Counted from the first letter of the stretch, positions 51,297 to 59,740 are shown. The stretch: DNA of 64,000 nt from JALZOC01 sp035758845 (GCA_035758845.1 DASTVZ010000217.1:1-64000); one strand, 5' to 3'. Numbers and translations: made by a program. The notes: generated from the sequence alone by a model not told the origin.

Positions 51297-51349
51297 TAAC
51301 GGGTTCTACACGGTTCTGCGAGGTTCTACAGGTTCTACCAGGTTCAGCG
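51297..51349. repeat. GGTTCTAC tandem repeats
   Basis: GGGTTCTACACGGTTCTGC, GAGGTTCTACAGG, TTCTACCAGGTTC: the same unit as in the array at 41288-41391, here in one direction only, upstream of the short propeller gene. Confidence 0.6.
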
Positions 51350-51436
51350 GTATTCGTCCCCATTGATTGCGCACCACGTCTGTCGCCACAGCCGCGACCC
51401 CGGTCGCACACTTCGGACACTGAGTGAGCCAGAATC

Positions 51437-51856
51437 CTACTTCTTCGTTACGGACCACGTGCCCGCAGCAACCTCTGAGCCGTCTTGCTTCACGCGCAAT
51501 GACCAGGTGCCAGCTGCCTTGGCGTCCTCAAACGTCGCCGTCAGCCAGACTTCAGCGGCAGCCTCGTTCGGCGGGAAATCGTATTTGGCGTTCATCTTCC
51601 TTCCATCAAACGAAAGAGCCTTGAATGATGCCTTGTAGGTGGGCTCTCCGGTAACCGAGACTCGGCCAGTCACGCCGTCCTTGCCCTTCTCGAGCGTGAG
51701 TTCGAATCCTCCGGAACCTCCAGCTCCTGTCCACGACCCTGACCACACACCGACAAGCTCTTCGCCCGCTGCCGGTGCTTGGCCGGCAAGCTGCGCGGAG
51801 AAACACAAGCCGGTAAGCAGGAACAGAAACAGCCAGACACTCAATCGGTTTGTCAC
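51437..51856 (-). CDS. Small exported protein of unknown function
   Basis: A 139-residue exported protein starting at a GTG with AGGAG 6 bases upstream (the ATG at 51877 is a non-coding extension). The signal peptide is RLSVWLFLFLLTGLCFSAQ. The mature part is a small beta-rich domain (LVGVWSGSWTGAGGSGGFEL, LTLEKGKDGVTGRVSVTGE, MNAKYDFPPNEAAAEVWL, GTWSVTKK) resembling lipocalin-like carbohydrate-interaction modules of exported acidobacterial proteins. No catalytic residues are seen. Confidence 0.78.
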   Translation of the reverse strand: MTNRLSVWLFLFLLTGLCFSAQLAGQAPAAGEELVGVWSGSWTGAGGSGGFELTLEKGKDGVTGRVSVTGEPTYKASFKALSFDGRKMNAKYDFPPNEAAAEVWLTATFEDAKAAGTWSLRVKQDGSEVAAGTWSVTKK

Positions 51857-51887
51857 ACCATGCTCCTCAATCGGCATTCAGCAATCA

Positions 51888-51945
51888 GCAACCAGCCCCT
51901 CGACAGGCTCGGGACTGACCCTGAGCGACGTCGAAGGGTCAGCAT
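51888..51945. repeat. TCGAC inverted-repeat element
   Basis: CCCCTCGACAGGCTCGGG and GACGTCGAAGGGTC form opposing arms; a related copy is at 57130-57174 (CGCCCCTCGACTACGCTCGG and CCTTGTCGAAGGGCGG). Confidence 0.55.
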
Positions 51946-51953
51946 GTGAGAAG

Positions 51954-53783
51954 TCACCAATCGCTCCTCTGCCATGGATGCTTGATCGTCGGAGAGTTCG
52001 CGTAGCGCTTCATCTGCAGCTCCAGAGTCGCTCCGCAGCCCGGCTCGAGTGTGACCGTCAACAAAGGCGCATCCACCTCGGTCGTGGCCGTTCCGTTCGT
52101 GACGCTCACCAGTCGATGCTCACCATACGCGCCGCCTTGCACCACGACGGTTCGTCGTTGGGACTGATTCAAATTGATCAGCGTCACCGTCGTGTGCGTG
52201 TCCCCGAGACGCGAGACGAGCGCCGCCACGTCCTCGGGCAATCCGGCTCGCCGGCGGTCAAGATCGAAATAGCGAAGCCGCGCGTTGACAAGACCCCCTT
52301 CTCGGCCGGGGAGTAACCCTCCCCACATCAACTGCACGAGGGACTCGGTTGCCGCCGGATTGTAATCGAGCATGTTGTCCGCGAGACGTTTGCTCGCCGG
52401 TGTGGCGTCTTTTCGCATCGCGCTCACACGCTGTTGAAGACCCAGAAGATCCCGTTCGATCGCCTGCTCCGGATAGCTCGGAGCCTGTCCATCGAGATAC
52501 TGCACCCACTCGTTCCGGCCAACTCTCGCGCGATCGCCATCTTGTTGAGACCAATACCAGACTTCGAGGGCTCCCACGTTCCATGGCGCATCACGCCATC
52601 CGTACCAACCGTCGGCGCCGTGCATCGTCGGATACTCTTTTCGTCCGCCATTGTCGCGAGCGTGAGAGTTCACGGCCTCGATCATTGTTCTCCACGCGTC
52701 GATGTACTTGCGGTCGCCAGTCACAAGGAGCGCGTTGTTGAACCCGACCAGCGCCCGCGGAATACGATTCCGGTCCTCACGACGGCCGGTGACGGGATTG
52801 ACTGGGCTGAATCCCCATCCGTACGCGTTCTTCCACCAATGCCGTTCAGCGCCGCCAACGCGGCCGTCGAGATCGACGAAGCTGGGGATGATACCGGCGT
52901 TCTGCGTCATCCGATCCAGCCAGACGTCCATATAGTCGACGATCCACTTCTTGTACTTGGGTTCGTTGTCGATGAGATACGCATCCATCGGCAACGTCGT
53001 CGCGACGAGATTGAGGAAATGGTCGCCAACGACGTCGGTGTACTCGTTGTAGTGGGCGAGGAACTGATCGAACGTCGATTCGCCGTGCAGCGCAGTGAAC
53101 CCGCTGACCTCGATCGGATCGCCAACCCAGTCGATCGGCATCGCCTTCCGAAGCATCGGACCACGACTGCCGTTCTGCATGCTCCGGATGATCTTGTGGA
53201 CCGGATCGTAGTTGGGCGCCTCCGGGTCTTCACCCATGTAGAGACCGGCAAACCGTTGCGCGCGTTCGCGATATTTCCGATCACCGGGAACGGAGAGTCC
53301 CATCCGATTGAAGAGCTGCAGTCCTTCGCCGTGATGCATCCAGTCGGACTGAACGATGAATTCCTTGTAATACATCCCGGCGCGGGCGATCGGGACTACC
53401 GTTGTGCGCGCTTCCGTGTACTGCTTCAGGAGCCCTTCGTGCCCCTTCATGAACATCTGACTGATCTCGTCGCTGGCGCCGAGCGCATGCAGCTCCGGCC
53501 ATCGATTGAAGTTCTCAAACGCGTCGTCCGGGCCGTCGTTGGCGCCCCACCGCACGACACACTGAAGGTAGCCGCGGTCGTCGAAGTATTTGCGGAAGAA
53601 CTCACGGCAGGCGGGAACGTTTTCCGCGAGCAGCTGGCGTTCGAGCGTGGCCCAACGGGGAGCTGCCATCCGCGAGTCGACGCGAATCGACGCGCTTCGC
53701 AGCGGCGGCGGGACGCGTGCGGCCGTCACACTCAGTGCGCACGTGCAAAGTATCACCACGACCGCGCGAGTGGCAGCAGTCAT
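51954..53783 (-). CDS. Exported 609-residue protein, probably alpha/alpha-toroid
   Basis: A signal peptide (MTAATRAVVVILCTCALSVTAA) is followed by a long helical repeat region: DYMDVWLDRMTQNAGIIPSF, AWRTMIEAVNSHARDN, RVGRNEWVQYLDG. Helices with WYGWRDAPWN, HHGEGLQLFNRMG and GWGFSPVNPVTG give the look of an (alpha/alpha)6 barrel as in some polysaccharide lyases and GH families. A C-terminal beta domain (VTLINLNQSQRRTVVVQGGA, LLTVTLEPGCGATLELQ) resembles that of heparinase-like proteins. The start overlaps the ICMT-like stop (ATGA). It is possibly a glycan-active enzyme that works with the GH127 gene. Confidence 0.78.
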   Translation of the reverse strand: MTAATRAVVVILCTCALSVTAARVPPPLRSASIRVDSRMAAPRWATLERQLLAENVPACREFFRKYFDDRGYLQCVVRWGANDGPDDAFENFNRWPELHALGASDEISQMFMKGHEGLLKQYTEARTTVVPIARAGMYYKEFIVQSDWMHHGEGLQLFNRMGLSVPGDRKYRERAQRFAGLYMGEDPEAPNYDPVHKIIRSMQNGSRGPMLRKAMPIDWVGDPIEVSGFTALHGESTFDQFLAHYNEYTDVVGDHFLNLVATTLPMDAYLIDNEPKYKKWIVDYMDVWLDRMTQNAGIIPSFVDLDGRVGGAERHWWKNAYGWGFSPVNPVTGRREDRNRIPRALVGFNNALLVTGDRKYIDAWRTMIEAVNSHARDNGGRKEYPTMHGADGWYGWRDAPWNVGALEVWYWSQQDGDRARVGRNEWVQYLDGQAPSYPEQAIERDLLGLQQRVSAMRKDATPASKRLADNMLDYNPAATESLVQLMWGGLLPGREGGLVNARLRYFDLDRRRAGLPEDVAALVSRLGDTHTTVTLINLNQSQRRTVVVQGGAYGEHRLVSVTNGTATTEVDAPLLTVTLEPGCGATLELQMKRYANSPTIKHPWQRSDW

Positions 53784-54277
53784 TTTCGCGACTCCGGAAA
53801 CGCGCGCGTTGTGAACCCCCAGCGCGGAACAGCGCGTTTGTAGATGCGGAAGCTCTCGCCAAATTGCGACTCGAGCGTCGGCTCCTCGTAGGCCAGCACC
53901 ATGACATTAAACATGACAAAAACGAGTGCCGCATACTTCCACAATGCGAGGCTCCGAAACAACCAGGCCTCGCCAATCAAGACGAGCGCTACGCCGTTGT
54001 ACATGGGATTCCGTGTAAAGCGATAGAGGCCGCTCACCACCAGGTGTCGCGGCGGATCGAACGGCGCAAGCGTGCCTCGGCCGGCGGCAAAGAAGTCCCA
54101 CACACATCGCAACAGCACGGCGGCGCCGAGCGCTATCAGACAAGCGGCGAGACCGCTGCCGATCGAGGCACGCGGGCGGAGCTGATCGGCCGAGGATTGC
54201 AGAATCAGGAACGGGATATATCCCGCGACGGTTCCAGGAATCAGGAATACGAAAAGGATCGAGCGAAATGCGAGCAC
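53780..54277 (-). CDS. Isoprenylcysteine carboxyl methyltransferase-like protein
   Basis: A 165-residue membrane protein with about four helices and the family motif HLVVSGLYRFTRNPMYNGVAL near residues 78-98, then AYEEPTLESQFGESF and YKRAVPRW. It starts at a GTG 3 bases after the GH127 stop and ends in an ATGA overlap with the 609-aa gene, so all three are surely one message. Bacterial ICMT homologues methylate small molecules or lipids of unknown nature; nothing ties this one to glycans except position. Confidence 0.85.
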   Translation of the reverse strand: MLAFRSILFVFLIPGTVAGYIPFLILQSSADQLRPRASIGSGLAACLIALGAAVLLRCVWDFFAAGRGTLAPFDPPRHLVVSGLYRFTRNPMYNGVALVLIGEAWLFRSLALWKYAALVFVMFNVMVLAYEEPTLESQFGESFRIYKRAVPRWGFTTRAFPESRK

Positions 54278-54280
54278 GAA

Positions 54281-56305
54281 TTATGATGCAATCGGCTTCA
54301 GTCTTGGGAACTCCGTGACCCGGATGTTGGTGCAACCGTAGGGAATGAGGGTCAGTTCTTGCAGCGGCTGTTCGGAAACGGTTTTCCCTGGATCGGCGCT
54401 GTCACTATCTCTGAGAGCAAACTCGCCCGCCCAGCCGCGCACAATTTTCCATCCCGGAATCTGTCGTCCACGGGCTTTGGCAACGACACCGCTTCCCTCT
54501 GGCGAGAACGGTCGTTCTCCCAGTGGGCGTTCTTCGAACTGAACCGATTCTTCGGGTCGCCGATCGTCGAGCACGAGGCCGTAGTTCCATGGTGTCGTCG
54601 GTCGAACCTCGAAATCAGCGTGCGGGAGATCGCGATGAGACTTGTCGATGTTCACGCGCGTCCATTGTTCGCCGATTTTCAGCGCATACACCAGCGGCCC
54701 TCGCTCGACAGCGACCGCATCGTTATATCGAACCGACACGCGCCCTCGCATTGGAAACCGAATAGTGATCTCCGTCGGAGACGTCCACGCACGCTCGAGG
54801 CGGTGAAGTGTGCCCGGAATCATCCGCGAATCAGGCGAGCCGGCGACACGAACAGTCGCACCCTGTGCCCACGCCGGCACGCGAAGAAGAAGAGGGAATC
54901 TTGCGCTGGTCGACGGCACGACCTGCAATTTGATCTCGTCGCGGAATGGATAGGCCGTCGCAACGGTAATCCGCACGGGCACACCCTTCACCGTTGTCTG
55001 CACGCGACAGGGTGCCCATGCCGCCGCGACGAGCCCGTCATCCGGCGTCTTCATCCACAAATGCGCAGCAAATTTCGGCCAACCCTGATGCATATTCGAC
55101 GTGCAGCAGCCGTAGTTCGGTTCCAGACCAAAAAGGTTCGACTCAGGTCCATTAGTTGACCAGCCGTGCTCCGGATTGATCGTGCACTGCACTTGATTGA
55201 CCTGTTGATCGTATTGATGCGACCACATGTCGGGTGAAATCGCCGCTGGCAGCGCATTGAACGCCACGCGTTCGAGCCGATCGGCAAACGCCGCATCACC
55301 GAATACCGAGAACAGTTGTTCCAGTGAAAACATGAACTCGACGACGGCGCAGAGTTCGGTTCCCTGAACCGGGTTCCGTCCCGAGAGACATTCGTCGCCG
55401 GTGAACATTCCCGTAACCTGGCCGTGATACCGGTCGAGGGTTTGGAGCATGCGTGTCGCAAAAGCGCGATCGCTGTCTTGACCATCGAGACGCCAGCTCA
55501 TTGCTGCGGCCTTTGGCGCCATTCCCATGTTGACGACGTGCTTCGTCCATTTCCACAGACCGCGGCGCGGCGTCGGCACGCTGACATCGTCGGTTTCAAA
55601 GAGCGCCTCGTAATCAGTGCCCTGTGCGCGAAGCTTGCGCGCGAGATCGAGAAGCCAGGGTTCTCGCGTGTGCTCGTAGGCGTGAAACACCGCGATCAGG
55701 CCTTCGAACCAGCGGAACTTTCCCCATTCGAAGAGGGGCGTTCGGTCGAGCCCATCGAACATCGCGCGCAGACTGTTGACACTCGCGTCGAGCGCGCGCC
55801 GATCCCCTGTGGCGCCGTGATATTGCGCGAGGACTTTGTTGACGAGAAGGATGGCCCACATGTCGTATCGCTTGGCCACCGCGTCGATCGGATACGGAGC
55901 GAACCAGCCGTCGGCACGCTGGTGATCGACGATGTAGTTGATGTGGTTGGTGATACGCGATTTGAGCGATTGGTCTTCGAGGAGCCACGCGAGCGGAATC
56001 ACGCCGTCCAGCCAGTACGGCGCGCGCTCCCATCCCTCAGCAGCGCCACCAAACCACTGGCTGTCCTTCACGTCAGGCCAGAACTCGTCGAGATGACCGC
56101 TCAACCCATCCGCTTGACTCCGCAGCTGACGAGCGAGCCACCCGTCCGGACGAATCTCAGCCAGCGGAAGCGGGCGGAACGCTGGACTGCGGAGCGAGCT
56201 CTGGGCAACTGAATTCGCAGGACGCGGCGTGGAGCGCTGAGCGCCGCTCGCCGCAATACCCGCGACGACACTGGACAGGAAATCGCGGCGATCGATTCGG
56301 CTCAT
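54281..56305 (-). CDS. GH127-like glycosidase (beta-L-arabinofuranosidase family)
   Basis: A 674-residue exported enzyme with a TAT signal (RRDFLSSVVAGIAAS). The (alpha/alpha)6 domain has WLDGVIPLAWLL, QRADGWFAPYPIDAVAKRY, GLWKWTKHVVNMG and the motif TGDECLSGRNPVQGTELCAVVE. E317-x-C319 and the pair C400-C401 (NYGCCTSNMHQGWPK) match the zinc-bound cysteine nucleophile site of GH127. C-terminal beta-sandwich modules follow. It would release terminal arabinofuranose or a related sugar from glycans. It heads the three-gene operon. Confidence 0.88.
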   Translation of the reverse strand: MSRIDRRDFLSSVVAGIAASGAQRSTPRPANSVAQSSLRSPAFRPLPLAEIRPDGWLARQLRSQADGLSGHLDEFWPDVKDSQWFGGAAEGWERAPYWLDGVIPLAWLLEDQSLKSRITNHINYIVDHQRADGWFAPYPIDAVAKRYDMWAILLVNKVLAQYHGATGDRRALDASVNSLRAMFDGLDRTPLFEWGKFRWFEGLIAVFHAYEHTREPWLLDLARKLRAQGTDYEALFETDDVSVPTPRRGLWKWTKHVVNMGMAPKAAAMSWRLDGQDSDRAFATRMLQTLDRYHGQVTGMFTGDECLSGRNPVQGTELCAVVEFMFSLEQLFSVFGDAAFADRLERVAFNALPAAISPDMWSHQYDQQVNQVQCTINPEHGWSTNGPESNLFGLEPNYGCCTSNMHQGWPKFAAHLWMKTPDDGLVAAAWAPCRVQTTVKGVPVRITVATAYPFRDEIKLQVVPSTSARFPLLLRVPAWAQGATVRVAGSPDSRMIPGTLHRLERAWTSPTEITIRFPMRGRVSVRYNDAVAVERGPLVYALKIGEQWTRVNIDKSHRDLPHADFEVRPTTPWNYGLVLDDRRPEESVQFEERPLGERPFSPEGSGVVAKARGRQIPGWKIVRGWAGEFALRDSDSADPGKTVSEQPLQELTLIPYGCTNIRVTEFPRLKPIAS

Positions 56306-56345
56306 CGCACCACCTCGGGAAATCAGATCCCGCCCTTGTCAACGG

Positions 56346-56669
56346 TCAGGACATGTGCGCTCGAATCTGTCGGTTCAAGGCATGCATCTGCCGCCGAATG
56401 TTCTTCAGCAGGACGTGATCGTGAGCGTCCAGAGCCCTTTCCCGATCGTGTTTCAGCTGCCGAATCCTCGCCTTGATTGTCGGCTTGTCGACGCCGGTGG
56501 CCGTGTGGTGCTCGAGTGTATCGATGTTCAAGGCGCGGCAGATTGCGGGGAGGAGATGGTCCTTGTTCATCTGGGAAAAGCCCTGGACCGCTTCGTGGTT
56601 CAGCTCTTTCGCCAATTCGCGCAGCTGGACGACCGTCATCTGCCTGAGCTCGTGATAGGTATGCGCCAT
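56346..56669 (-). CDS. Small protein with a Rho N-terminal/SAP-like motif
   Basis: A 107-residue protein starting MAHTYHELRQMTVVQLREL with AGGAGG 5 bases upstream; the long ORF back to 56996 is an antisense-type extension. Residues 1-50 have the Rho_N/SAP pattern (LRQMTVVQLRELAKELNHEA, MNKDHLLPAICRAL), which in known proteins binds nucleic acid. The C-terminal half is a basic helix pair (KARIRQLKHDRERALDAHDH, LKNIRRQMHALNRQI). It may be a nucleoid- or RNA-associated protein. Confidence 0.8.
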   Translation of the reverse strand: MAHTYHELRQMTVVQLRELAKELNHEAVQGFSQMNKDHLLPAICRALNIDTLEHHTATGVDKPTIKARIRQLKHDRERALDAHDHVLLKNIRRQMHALNRQIRAHMS

Positions 56670-56713
56670 GGTGGCCTCCTGAAGCGGAATCCTAGCGCAA
56701 CCGGCGACGCGGC

Positions 56714-57097
56714 TCAACGCTGTGCCGGCACGAACTCCATGGTCGCCTCCCGGCGCCGCGCGGTGCGGAAACCGCGAACGTACCGGCGAGATCCCGGCGT
56801 CGGATACTTCACCGCGTACGCCGCTTCGACCGCATCGCGAATGCGCTCGCTGCGGATTCGCACCGCGCGGACCGCAATCTTTCGCGCGCCAACCTGAATC
56901 GTGCCGTAAGGATCGGTCAGGAATGTCTGATACCAGCCGTTCGGCTTCAGCGTCCAGGAACGCGCCAGCACGCGTCCCTCGACGACGACCGGCCATACAC
57001 CGATGAATCGATGAGTGGATCGACGTCCGGCGCGTATGCCGAGGATCTGGCTTTCGTCGATCGCGCGCACGATGGAAGGCAAAAAACGTTTGCGCAT
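56714..57097 (-). CDS. DUF2255 family protein
   Basis: A 127-residue protein. FIGVWPVVVEGRVLARSWTL, NGWYQTFLTDPYGTIQVGAR and KIAVRAVRIRSERIRDAVEA follow the DUF2255 pattern (VWVVVDG-x-x-VYVRS, GxWYRxLLxDP, IxVRAVR). These proteins have a split-barrel FMN-binding fold like other deazaflavin-dependent reductase relatives. Many basic residues are present in the N-terminal part. It stands between two unrelated genes. Confidence 0.75.
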   Translation of the reverse strand: MRKRFLPSIVRAIDESQILGIRAGRRSTHRFIGVWPVVVEGRVLARSWTLKPNGWYQTFLTDPYGTIQVGARKIAVRAVRIRSERIRDAVEAAYAVKYPTPGSRRYVRGFRTARRREATMEFVPAQR

Positions 57098-57129
57098 GGG
57101 AGTGAATCTCGTCGGGATCCCGTTGTCCG

Positions 57130-57174
57130 CCCCTCGACTACGCTCGGGGCGCCCTCGGCCTTGTCGAAGGGCGG
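57130..57174. repeat. TCGAC inverted-repeat element, copy 2
   Basis: CGCCCCTCGACTACGCTCGG and CCTTGTCGAAGGGCGG are partly complementary arms around GGCGCCCTCGG; compare 51888-51945. Confidence 0.6.
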
Positions 57175-57205
57175 CATCCGGGACGCGTGATCCGCGATCC
57201 GATGC

Positions 57206-57400
57206 CTACGACGCGGCAGACAGACGAAGCAGACGCAAGGCCCAGAGGCCAAGTGCGGCTGCGATCAGTCCAATGCCAGGTCCTTGGAGGATGAACCCGG
57301 GATCGGTTGCCAACCGCGGCCATTCAGCGATCGTCCGGGCAATATGAGCGACAGCGAGAAGCGCAAATAACAGACCGGTGGTGACCAGATAGGGTCTCAT
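57206..57400 (-). CDS. Small two-helix membrane protein
   Basis: A 64-residue protein, MRPYLVTTGLLFALLAVAHI then ARTIAEWPRLATDPGFIL and GLIAAALGLWALRLLRL, with two membrane helices and a short periplasmic loop. GGAC about 9 bases before the ATG is a weak ribosome site. Similar 60-110-residue proteins (PYLxxTGxLFALLxxAH...WPRLATDP) are scattered in bacteria; the function is unknown. The gene ends 4 bases after the B3 lactamase start region begins on the same strand and may be co-transcribed. Confidence 0.78.
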   Translation of the reverse strand: MRPYLVTTGLLFALLAVAHIARTIAEWPRLATDPGFILQGPGIGLIAAALGLWALRLLRLSAAS

Positions 57401-57403
57401 CGC

Positions 57404-58294
57404 TCAGTGTCCTTTGGTTGATGCGGCCTTCTGTTTCGCCAACTCGTCGCGGAAGTCTTGCTCTTTTTGCACCACGAACTTCTTGTAGCCATCCGGATCG
57501 ATGAACGGGTTTGGTGCACCCGGCTTCATCCGCGCGTACTTCGCTTCCATGCCGAAGTAGCTCCCATGCGCTCCCAGGAAGAGATCTGCCGGCAAGGACT
57601 TCAGGACCGTGAACATGCGTTCGTAGTCGCTCGCGATCGCGGGATACGCGGCGTTGTTCACGAGTTTGTATCCGGGATTGACATAGGGACTGCAGACGAT
57701 GACCGCGTCGTAGGTCCGACCGGAATCACTGACCTTCATCGTCCAGGTGGTGCATCCCTTCGTGTGACCGGGTGTGAGACGCGCGACGAGCACGGTGTCG
57801 CCGAGTTTCACCTGATCGCCGCCGTGCAGCACCCGATCCACTTTAGTGGGTGGGTAGAGACTGGCGGGATCATTACCGTACTGAAAGTCGGTCTTGCCTC
57901 CACTCTCGACGTTGGCGACATCGCCGTCCATCACCATGTATGACGCCCCGGTCTGTTTCTTAATCAATGCGCTTGCCGCATTGTGATCCCAGTGCGCGTG
58001 GCTGATCAGCAGGATCTTGATGTCGGTGAACTTGAACCCCAGCTTCTCGACGCTCGCCCGAATGAGCGGCACATTCGCTTCCAGATCGCTGTTGATCAGA
58101 ATGTGCCCCTGAGGCGTCGTAATCAGATAGTTCGCGAGGCCCTTGCTGCCGACATAGTAAAGGTTCCCCGCGATGCGGAAGGGCGGAAATGGTTCGATCC
58201 ACTCCGGATTGGCTTGCGCAAGGGCGCTGGCAACTGGCGTCATGACCAGGAACACAATGAACACAAGCACTCGGCGAACGCTGTGGTAATTCAT
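57404..58294 (-). CDS. Subclass B3-like metallo-beta-lactamase
   Basis: A 296-residue exported zinc hydrolase. A signal peptide (VLVFIVFLVMTPVASALAQ) is followed by H99-A-H101-W-D103-H104 (LISHAHWDHNAA), H177 (TPGHTKGCTTW) and H243 (LGAHGSYFGM), i.e. the full ligand set of subclass B3 (H116, H118, D120, H121, H196, H263 in BBL numbering). Length and CTTWTM match B3 enzymes. It could give carbapenem or cephalosporin resistance or have another hydrolase role. It overlaps the GNAT gene upstream by 4 bases. Confidence 0.88.
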   Translation of the reverse strand: MNYHSVRRVLVFIVFLVMTPVASALAQANPEWIEPFPPFRIAGNLYYVGSKGLANYLITTPQGHILINSDLEANVPLIRASVEKLGFKFTDIKILLISHAHWDHNAASALIKKQTGASYMVMDGDVANVESGGKTDFQYGNDPASLYPPTKVDRVLHGGDQVKLGDTVLVARLTPGHTKGCTTWTMKVSDSGRTYDAVIVCSPYVNPGYKLVNNAAYPAIASDYERMFTVLKSLPADLFLGAHGSYFGMEAKYARMKPGAPNPFIDPDGYKKFVVQKEQDFRDELAKQKAASTKGH

Positions 58295-58806
58295 GAGCTC
58301 AGATCTTTATAAAAAATGACGGTCCCGTGTGGAGTCTTTCCGTCAGTATCGAGGGCGTATCGCGGGATCAGGCCGACCTCGGTCCATCCAATCCGGCGAT
58401 ACAACTGCACTGCGGCGCCGTTCTCCTTCGCGTCGAGCGTCAAAAGGGTGAAGCCCGCCCGGCGCGCGGCATCTTCGATTGATTGCATCAGCCGTCTGCC
58501 AACACCGGCGCGACGGCCGCGACGGTGGACGATGAGTTTGGCCACGTCTGCGCGATGTGGCTGGTTCGGAGCCCACGCGGGAGTCATCTGAACGGTGCCA
58601 ACGATTCCGTCAGTGTCGCGCGCGACGAGAAAGATCGCACCGCCCTCGATCGCGGTGAGGGCTCGTCTCCACCACTGTTCGGCGCGATCCTGTGTGAGCG
58701 GGGCAAGAAAGCTCACCGCGGCGGCGGAATCCACCGCGTCCACAAGAAGCTCGCCGAGCGCCCGCACGTCGCGATCGCTCACCGGTGGAATCAGTCGTTC
58801 GATCAT
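58291..58806 (-). CDS. GNAT family N-acetyltransferase
   Basis: A 171-residue protein with the GNAT core: VGTVQMTPAWAPNQPHRADV, KLIVHRRGRRAGVGRRLM (CoA pyrophosphate loop RxxGxG at about 98-104), RAGFTLLTLDAKENGAAV and LYRRIGWTEVGLIPRYA. It probably acetylates a small amine. The stop overlaps the start of the B3 lactamase gene by 4 bases (ATGA), so both are made from one message; acetyltransferase plus beta-lactamase suggests a resistance-like pair, but this is inference. Confidence 0.85.
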   Translation of the reverse strand: MIERLIPPVSDRDVRALGELLVDAVDSAAAVSFLAPLTQDRAEQWWRRALTAIEGGAIFLVARDTDGIVGTVQMTPAWAPNQPHRADVAKLIVHRRGRRAGVGRRLMQSIEDAARRAGFTLLTLDAKENGAAVQLYRRIGWTEVGLIPRYALDTDGKTPHGTVIFYKDLSS

Positions 58807-58822
58807 GGACGATGCAGAGGAT

Positions 58823-59602
58823 TCAATGCGTCAGACCGTAGATGATGTAATTCACACCCAGCTTGTACGCTTCATTCGAGGCGTCGAACGGATACAAGCC
58901 TTCACCAGACCATTCCCAGTACTCGGGAACGTCGTTGTCGAAGTTCGCGATGACCATTAGCCGCTTGGCGGGATCGTTGTCTTCGAACATGCCGTAATAG
59001 CTCGGGCGAATCCCTGACATGGGATGCACGATGGCATCTATGTCCTTCACCAGGAAAAACGTGTTGAAGATGTAGTGCCTGCTATCGAGACGGACGAACC
59101 GGCCGTCAGGAAGCACCCGGCGCATCTGGGCTTCGAAATGCGCCCACTGGTCCTGGCCGTCGAAGTCTTCGAACACCGCAAAGCCTCCTTTCAACAGATA
59201 GGCTCGGAACGCGGCCGCTTCCCGGTCCGACAGGTTCCAGAAACCAGGCTCCCACATGAACGCAACCGGATACTTGAACAGCTCCGGATCGTCGAGCGGG
59301 AGAATCAGGCTGCCATCGGTGTGGATGTCGAGCGCGGTCAGTTCCTCGAGGATCAGCGTCAGGTGTCGTTCGGCCCGTGGGTAATCGTGATTCCATGCCG
59401 AGCCGAATCCTCCTCGCCGGCTGAATCCGAGGTCCGATCCCCATCGAAGCCGCACGAACGTGAAGCGGCCGTCGTACTCGAGATCGCCTCGATGCGACTG
59501 TTGTGCGGCACCGAATTGCACACCCCCAGCCGTCGTGGCAGATAAAAGAATAGCCAGGCCCGCGTTCACCCAGTGCCGCGTCGTCATGACGAACCACTTC
59601 AT
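58823..59602 (-). CDS. DUF4159 family exported protein
   Basis: A 259-residue protein. The signal region is WVNAGLAILLSATTAGGVQFGA. The body has FTFVRLRWGSDLGFSRRGGF, WNHDYPRAERHLTLILEEL, LKGGFAVFEDFDGQDQW and ASNEAYKLGVNYIIYGLTH, the DUF4159 signature (glutamine-amidotransferase-like Rossmann fold without catalytic Cys). In other bacteria DUF4159 proteins stand near MoxR-VWA clusters; none is here. The start may be at 59602 or 59587 and lacks a clear ribosome site. Confidence 0.83.
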   Translation of the reverse strand: MKWFVMTTRHWVNAGLAILLSATTAGGVQFGAAQQSHRGDLEYDGRFTFVRLRWGSDLGFSRRGGFGSAWNHDYPRAERHLTLILEELTALDIHTDGSLILPLDDPELFKYPVAFMWEPGFWNLSDREAAAFRAYLLKGGFAVFEDFDGQDQWAHFEAQMRRVLPDGRFVRLDSRHYIFNTFFLVKDIDAIVHPMSGIRPSYYGMFEDNDPAKRLMVIANFDNDVPEYWEWSGEGLYPFDASNEAYKLGVNYIIYGLTH

Positions 59603-59714
59603 GATAGTTCGATGTCGTCCGGCGAGGACACGACGGACTCGTTCGATGACGGCGTCTGTTCAAAGAATCACGGCCGGCATGACCGATCGCGTGGTACTTC
59701 AATTGCACCTTACT

Positions 59715-59733
59715 CTCCGATTTCACATCGGAG
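59715..59733 (+). promoter_or_regulatory. Hairpin covering the ribosome site of the PEGA gene
   Basis: CTCCGAT, loop TTCAC, ATCGGAG form a perfect 7-bp stem that holds the GGAG Shine-Dalgarno, 7 bases before the ATG at 59741. It could regulate translation as a thermometer or protein-binding site, or be chance. Confidence 0.45.
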
Positions 59734-59740
59734 ATGAATC

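Noticed and set aside
52434..53843. 469-aa ORF on the plus strand
   Set aside because: Antisense to the 609-aa exported protein, whose signal peptide and operon overlap are convincing.
56670..56996. N-terminal extension of the Rho_N-like protein
   Set aside because: AGGAGG directly before the ATG at 56669 and the overlap with the DUF2255 gene in another frame argue against it.
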